From contig HF990518.1 in the NCBI GenBank assembly GCA_000432135.1, positions 1 through 9,602 of the forward strand: a stretch of DNA of 9,602 bases. Direction: 5' to 3'. The DNA is from Firmicutes bacterium CAG:124. GTDB taxonomy: Bacteria > Bacillota > Clostridia > Oscillospirales > Oscillospiraceae. Under the pieces are notes generated by a model, which made no database searches, was not told where the DNA came from, and was given only the letters and a program-made list of their open reading frames with translations. The position numbers were made by a program, and so were the translations under genes. This document shows, piece after piece, positions 5,757 to 9,602 of this stretch (position 1 is its first letter; every line of letters starts with the position of its first letter).

Positions 5757-7382
5757 TCAAATGACATTTGCCGACGCGATCTCGTGCCAGAAAATTGCCC
5801 GTGTCGCCTGTCCGTCGGCTTTTTCCTCGCAGCAGCAGTCGAGAACCGGCTCCTCCAGCTCCTCGATCCGGTCGAGCTGTCCTTCCGCATAGGCCAGCAG
5901 CCGGTCTCTGCAATGCAGCAGTCGCTGGCGCTGGCCGCCGATGCGAAGATCAACCACGTCAAAGCCCTGCGGCTTGTTTTCGCGCATCCACTGCTGCTCA
6001 TAGGCCGCATAAAACGCGTCCAGCCGTTCGAGCGCCGCGTCATAATCGGTGCAGAGCGCCTTCGCGGCTTTTTTATCGCCGGACAGATACGCCGCCCTTG
6101 TGCGGATGCCAAGGTCTGCTTTCACACTCAAAAATGCGCAGAGCGCCCGCAGGGAGCGGAACAGATAGCCATACTCGGCGTGAGATTCATACCTTGACAG
6201 CCTCGCGGCGCAGTCCGCATAACCAGCCGCGTCGCCCGACTTCACGCGGTTGTCGAACTGGCCCATGAACGGGTCACAGTAGAGCAGATATTTCTCCGGG
6301 TTATAAATCGCCTCAGCGGAATCGTTCTGCGTCCCGATCAGGTCGAGCGCGCGGAAATCCTCAAACGGAATGACGAATTCCCGTTCGAAATTCGCGTGAA
6401 TGGTTTCCACATCGTCAATGTCCTGCGCCATCTGCGAGACGGTAAACAGCGCCGGAAGCACAGCAAATTTGGAGCATTCCGCGCCGTTGTCGCCCCACAT
6501 GGTCATGACGACATTTTCAACGCCCTTTGCGTGGCAGGCTTTCATTGCCTCGCGCATAGTCGCGATGCTGAACGTGTTGTGCGGCGCAAAGCCCGCCCAT
6601 GTCCAAAGTCCGCCCGCGAACCACGAACCGCTTTTGATTGCGTTGTGGGCGTCAATATTTCTCTCATAGCTCTGCCGGTCGCGGCTAAAATAATCCCAGT
6701 ACACCAGGTGAATATTCTCCGGCACCAGCTGTCTGACTTCCTCCGGAATTTCGCCGAGCTCCGGGTTTTGATTGAAATTGGTAAAGTAATCCCCGCCCGC
6801 CAGACGGAAGAACATATCGCCCCACATCAGAAGCTCGAAGCCATATTTTTTCGCCATTTCTGACACCCTGCGCAGATGTTCCATCAGGATGCTGAAGCGA
6901 TCGCGGTAGCCGTGCAGCGTCAGATATTTGCCAAGGCCGAGCAGATCCGCTTCGTCCATGCCGATGTTTACAATATTGGTGCGCAGACATTCGCGCAGCG
7001 TGCGGAACATTCCATCGACCAGCGCATAGGTGCGCTCGTCGCCGGTCAGCAGGATATCGGCGGCATCGCGGATCTCCCGGTAGACCGGCCAGTGAAACAG
7101 GGCGTTGACATGGGCAAGCGTCTGGATGCACGGGATGACCTGCATCCCGTGCGCTGCCGCATACGCATCGATCTGTTTTAATTCCGCCTTGCTGTACCGT
7201 CCGCGCAGATGGCCGAAATAGGGCTGGCCGTCCACCTCATAGGTGTCCTCCATATAAAGATGCAGCGTATTGCAGCCGAGCTTCGCGGTCAGATCGACCC
7301 AGCGCTTGACGCTTTCCGCCGTCATAACGGCGTTTCGTGAGCAGTCGAGCATTGTGCCGAAAGTCTTGAAAGTATGTTCCAT
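5757..7382 (-). CDS. GH20 beta-N-acetylhexosaminidase, GH20C-like, intracellular
   Basis: A 541-residue glycoside hydrolase. FGTMLDCSRNAVM (8-20), LYMEDTYEVDG (42-52), HLRGRYSK (58-65) and IPCIQTLAH (83-91) are the hallmark strands of the GH20C type described in pneumococci. NIGMDEADLLGLG (139-151) carries the catalytic pair D143-E144 used in substrate-assisted catalysis. Tryptophans in LLMWGD (W187), GGLWTW (260-262) and TMWGDNGAE (W296) would line the sugar pocket. The TIM barrel spans about 1-330, followed by a helical C-terminal region. The enzyme should release terminal beta-GlcNAc or GalNAc. No signal peptide is seen, so the substrate must be imported. The start at 7382 has AAAGGA seven to eight bases upstream and avoids a 35-bp overlap with the preceding gene, which the frame from 7439 would need. 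It is 22 bp from its upstream neighbour. Confidence 0.9.
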   Translation of the reverse strand: MEHTFKTFGTMLDCSRNAVMTAESVKRWVDLTAKLGCNTLHLYMEDTYEVDGQPYFGHLRGRYSKAELKQIDAYAAAHGMQVIPCIQTLAHVNALFHWPVYREIRDAADILLTGDERTYALVDGMFRTLRECLRTNIVNIGMDEADLLGLGKYLTLHGYRDRFSILMEHLRRVSEMAKKYGFELLMWGDMFFRLAGGDYFTNFNQNPELGEIPEEVRQLVPENIHLVYWDYFSRDRQSYERNIDAHNAIKSGSWFAGGLWTWAGFAPHNTFSIATMREAMKACHAKGVENVVMTMWGDNGAECSKFAVLPALFTVSQMAQDIDDVETIHANFEREFVIPFEDFRALDLIGTQNDSAEAIYNPEKYLLYCDPFMGQFDNRVKSGDAAGYADCAARLSRYESHAEYGYLFRSLRALCAFLSVKADLGIRTRAAYLSGDKKAAKALCTDYDAALERLDAFYAAYEQQWMRENKPQGFDVVDLRIGGQRQRLLHCRDRLLAYAEGQLDRIEELEEPVLDCCCEEKADGQATRAIFWHEIASANVI

Positions 7383-7404
7383 TTCTTTATCCTTTCCAGT
7401 CCGG

Positions 7405-8382
7405 TCAATAGTCAAACACGCGGTCTTCTCCCGCGCCAAAGCGCAGCAGATAGATGCGCCGCTGATTCGGCTTCAGGAGCAGCACGTCCCATAAATCTTC
7501 TGTTTCCGCGCCCAAGCCCCGCTCCGTGCATTTCCGGACGTTCAGAAACAGCGATTTTATCGGCTGCGGGCGGACTGAGTCGATCAGGAAATATGGGATG
7601 TGACAGAACGTAGTTTCGTAATCGCAGGCGTAGTGCCCTGCAAACCAACCACCGATGCGGATACCGTGCTTTTGCGCCTGCCGCAGCAGCATCATGGCCG
7701 GCTCAGAGGCGTATTCCATATAGTTCCATGGGTCAGTACCCGTTTCAAAACGCGACTTTGGCAGCGCGTGCGAAAACAGGAATATCGCCCATCCCTCAGG
7801 AAGCCGGAGCGCCTCTGTCTTGAGCCACGCAAGCTGCTCCACGCCGTATTGACAGCTTTTTTCAAAAAGCTCCTCCTGCTCGTCGATCTGCGGCAGATGG
7901 GATGAGAGAAAAATCAGCCGCATCTTTCGGTCATAAAAATCGACAAAATAGTACGGCTTGTTCCGCGGCCGGTGCAAATTCACGTAAGACTCCAGATACG
8001 CCGTTTCTTCATACCAGCGCTCGTCTGTAACAATGCCCGTCACGATTTGGCCGACATAGCGCTCATTGCGAAAGCCATCGTCGTCGCCGCAGGCAATGTA
8101 GAGCTTGCCGGAAGCTGTTGCATTCTGAAACCGCGCCAGCTCCTGCGAGAGCACAAAGCGGGACGCATTTTCGGGGATGCTGCCGTTTAAAATATCGCCA
8201 AGGTGGATGACACCGTCAAAATGCGTCTGCGCATCGACCGCGCGGATGTTTTCGTCCGTATGATCCGCGAAATCCGACACAGCCGTTCCCGCAAGCAGCG
8301 CGAAGCAGAGATCGTCCGGCTCCCGGAGTGCATGGAGCTTTTCTGTCAGCAACCGGCAATTGTCCGCAAAATGTGGTTCCAT
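7405..8382 (-). CDS. Metallophosphoesterase-like protein lacking most metal ligands (probable pseudoenzyme)
   Basis: A 325-residue calcineurin-fold protein, clearly paralogous to the next gene upstream over its whole length. Shared segments include HFD-x-x-x-HLGD, KPYYYVD/KPYYFVD, LFSH, GWF-x-GHY and the C-terminal EDLWD and RFGAGEDR. Motif II GD (62-63), H205 and H250 are kept. Motif I D-x-H has become G32-T-A34, motif III GNHD has become GDDD (99-102), and the final GHYH has become GHYA (A252). Without these, a normal two-metal centre is unlikely. The frame is intact, with GGAGG 7 bases before the ATG and a 20-bp gap to its paralogue, so it appears expressed. It could be a partner subunit, a sugar-binding protein, or an enzyme with altered chemistry. 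Confidence 0.88.
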   Translation of the reverse strand: MEPHFADNCRLLTEKLHALREPDDLCFALLAGTAVSDFADHTDENIRAVDAQTHFDGVIHLGDILNGSIPENASRFVLSQELARFQNATASGKLYIACGDDDGFRNERYVGQIVTGIVTDERWYEETAYLESYVNLHRPRNKPYYFVDFYDRKMRLIFLSSHLPQIDEQEELFEKSCQYGVEQLAWLKTEALRLPEGWAIFLFSHALPKSRFETGTDPWNYMEYASEPAMMLLRQAQKHGIRIGGWFAGHYACDYETTFCHIPYFLIDSVRPQPIKSLFLNVRKCTERGLGAETEDLWDVLLLKPNQRRIYLLRFGAGEDRVFDY

Positions 8383-8402
8383 ATGGATGCCTCCATCTAT
8401 AT

Positions 8403-9347
8403 TTAATAATGAACGATTCTGTCTTCGCCAGCGCCGAAGCGTTTTAGATAGACCCGGCGTTCACTCTTTTTCAGAACGAGCGCATCCCAGAGATCTTCGC
8501 TCGGCGTGCCCAGATCCCTTTCCCAGAAGCGCACGTCGTCGTCAAACAGCTGCGGGTCATAGGCAGTCTCCGACGCGGTAATGACAAAGGGAACGCCGAA
8601 AAGCGTTACGATCCGGTCACCGTGATAGTGGCCGATGAACCATCCGGCCACGTCGAAGCCATACTGCTTCCGGCACTGGTCGAGCGCGGAAAAGATCTGA
8701 TTGCCGTTGACGATGTCGTTCTTTTCGAGTGCAGTTTTCTCATCGAACAGCAATGCAGAAAACGGCGCGTCATGCGAGAATAGCATCACCGTCCAGTCCG
8801 ACGGCAAAACCAGCGTCTCGTTTTGAAGCCACTGAATTTGATCTTCCTCGTATCCGAAGATCATGACCGGTTCGCCGCCGCGGTGCTCATAAAAATACGA
8901 GCACAGGAACACAAGGCGAACCTTTTCCTTCGCAATATCTACATAGTAATATGGCTTCTGTGCAGGACGGCAGACACCCTGCTCCGCGTCCAGAAAGCCG
9001 ATGGCCTCCGGCCAGAGCCGCGCGGAATACGGCCCGCTGCATGCGTCGTGATTGCCCTGCACCGGGAAGAAGCGTCCGCTCGAAACAGTGGGCCGGAACA
9101 GCGCGAGCTGCTGCCGCAGCAGAAGCTTTGCGTACCGTCTGCCGATCTCACCGGCGAGGAAATCACCCAGATGGACGCAGCAGTCAAAATGTACCGCCTG
9201 ATCGACTGCGGAGATGTTCTCAATGGTAGCCGGGACGGAATTGTCCAGATGCGAGTCCGCAACCAGCGCAATGTTTAAATCCCCATTGCAGGACAGCACG
9301 TCCTGGATTGTATGTGCTGCTTCGTATTCATAGCATTGATTGATCAT
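8403..9347 (-). CDS. Calcineurin-like metallophosphoesterase
   Basis: A 314-residue phosphoesterase with the full dinuclear metal motif set: D31-S-H33 in LVADSH, G61-D62 in HLGDF, GNHD (98-101), H192 in LFSHDAP, and H240/H242 in FIGHYHGD. It ends in EDLWD and RFGAGEDR, a tail shared with its downstream paralogue. No signal peptide is seen. It would hydrolyse a phosphomono- or diester, here perhaps a phosphate-bearing glycan or nucleotide-like compound; the substrate is unknown. The start at 9347 is chosen because GAGGG stands seven bases upstream; a GTG at 9407 would add 20 residues and has no clear ribosome binding site. It is the first gene of the five-gene operon, whose promoter is at 9437-9466. 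Confidence 0.92.
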   Translation of the reverse strand: MINQCYEYEAAHTIQDVLSCNGDLNIALVADSHLDNSVPATIENISAVDQAVHFDCCVHLGDFLAGEIGRRYAKLLLRQQLALFRPTVSSGRFFPVQGNHDACSGPYSARLWPEAIGFLDAEQGVCRPAQKPYYYVDIAKEKVRLVFLCSYFYEHRGGEPVMIFGYEEDQIQWLQNETLVLPSDWTVMLFSHDAPFSALLFDEKTALEKNDIVNGNQIFSALDQCRKQYGFDVAGWFIGHYHGDRIVTLFGVPFVITASETAYDPQLFDDDVRFWERDLGTPSEDLWDALVLKKSERRVYLKRFGAGEDRIVHY

Positions 9348-9436
9348 ATCGAATCCCTCAACAAGGCCGGATCGGCGGCAATTGTGCACGCCGTATCCAT
9401 TTCTCACATTTCAGCCGGTATTTTTGTATCAATTAA

Positions 9437-9466
9437 ACGATAGCATGTCATTTGTCGACCTGTCAA
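9437..9466 (-). promoter_or_regulatory. Candidate sigma-A promoter of the five-gene glycan operon
   Basis: On the minus strand a perfect -35 TTGACA (9461-9466) is 18 bp from TATCGT (9437-9442). The predicted start near 9430 gives a leader of about 83 bases before the ATG at 9347. Confidence 0.6.
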
Positions 9467-9468
9467 AT
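9443..9468. repeat. Repeats over the -35 of the glycan operon (possible operator)
   Basis: CATTTG (9449-9454) and CAAATG (9464-9469) are inverted around the -35 region. TGTC also recurs three times on the plus strand at 7-8 bp steps (9446, 9453, 9461). A site overlapping -35 and spacer would suit a repressor. No known operator consensus is recognised. Confidence 0.35.
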
Positions 9469-9536
9469 GGGCATAGTGCCAAAAAGGGGTCTGTTTGCGC
9501 CATGACAATTATGTATTGTTTTTTGTGCTTATCGGC

Positions 9537-9602
9537 TTAATACAGCTGGGCACAAGATGTAGCGACGGCTCTTGCGAGGCGGCTGAAGATCTGATCTCCG
9601 GC
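9537..9602 (-). CDS. Possible 3' end of an upstream gene (partial, weak)
   Basis: The minus strand is open from the window edge to a TAA at 9539-9537, with 21 codons ending RLARAVATSCAQLY. GC rises here compared with 9421-9536, which hints at coding sequence, and the amphipathic, Ala-rich run could be a C-terminal helix. All three minus frames are open over so short a stretch, as is one plus frame, so this is only a suggestion. No product is recognised. Confidence 0.2.
   Translation of the reverse strand, partial: AGDQIFSRLARAVATSCAQLY

Noticed and set aside
9348..9407. GTG start adding 20 residues to the first metallophosphoesterase
   Set aside because: No ribosome binding site at 9407, no homology in the added residues, and an ATG at 9347 has GAGGG at ideal spacing.
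9505..9524. Plus-strand hairpin ACAAT/ATTGT followed by six T residues
   Set aside because: The stem is only 5 bp and fully AT-rich apart from one pair, and no plus-strand gene precedes it.
1..9602. CRISPR arrays, insertion sequences, tRNA or rRNA genes
   Set aside because: No regularly spaced repeats beyond the single direct repeat at 92-121, no transposase, no terminal inverted repeats and no tRNA cloverleaf were seen on either strand.

Overview
The window looks like chromosomal DNA of a Firmicute, most likely a gut-type clostridium (Oscillospiraceae or Lachnospiraceae-like). The reasons are purine-rich GGAGG-type ribosome binding sites before almost every gene, sigma-A-like promoters, mid-range GC, and intracellular glycan enzymes (a GH20C-like hexosaminidase and a GH94 phosphorylase) of a kind common in such bacteria. 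The taxon is an inference. Every gene I can support lies on the minus strand, so transcription runs from high to low coordinates.

Right part (about 9466 down to 2760): a five-gene operon with a candidate promoter (-35 at 9461-9466, -10 at 9437-9442) and a strong intrinsic terminator (2760-2801). The gene order is an intact calcineurin-like metallophosphoesterase, a paralogue of it that has lost most metal ligands, a GH20C-like beta-N-acetylhexosaminidase, a small serine esterase, and a GH94 disaccharide phosphorylase. Gaps are 20, 22 and 20 bp, then a 4-bp ATGA overlap. None of the five products shows a signal peptide, so together they look like a cytoplasmic line for dismantling an imported, decorated (perhaps phosphorylated and/or acylated) oligosaccharide containing a terminal beta-HexNAc. 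The final phosphorolysis would conserve energy as a sugar 1-phosphate. The pairing of an active and a pseudo-phosphoesterase is the most unusual part.

Middle part (about 2696 down to 314): a second transcription unit, HAD hydrolase, then an SMR-family (QacC/EmrE-like) exporter, then an AraC-type response regulator. Its candidate promoter has a perfect 7-bp dyad in the -35/-10 spacer. The regulator has a degenerate receiver domain with Asn in place of the phospho-accepting Asp. The first 20 or so codons of its receiver lie in another frame, behind a good ribosome binding site at 1404, so the gene appears frameshifted near 1336-1349.

Left end (1-313): a non-coding region with a hairpin after the regulator gene, an exact 9-bp direct repeat with 21-bp spacing just upstream of a candidate promoter, and the first ten codons of another minus-strand gene that leaves the window. 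The repeat geometry is what an AraC-family activator would use, so this is a plausible target of the neighbouring regulator.
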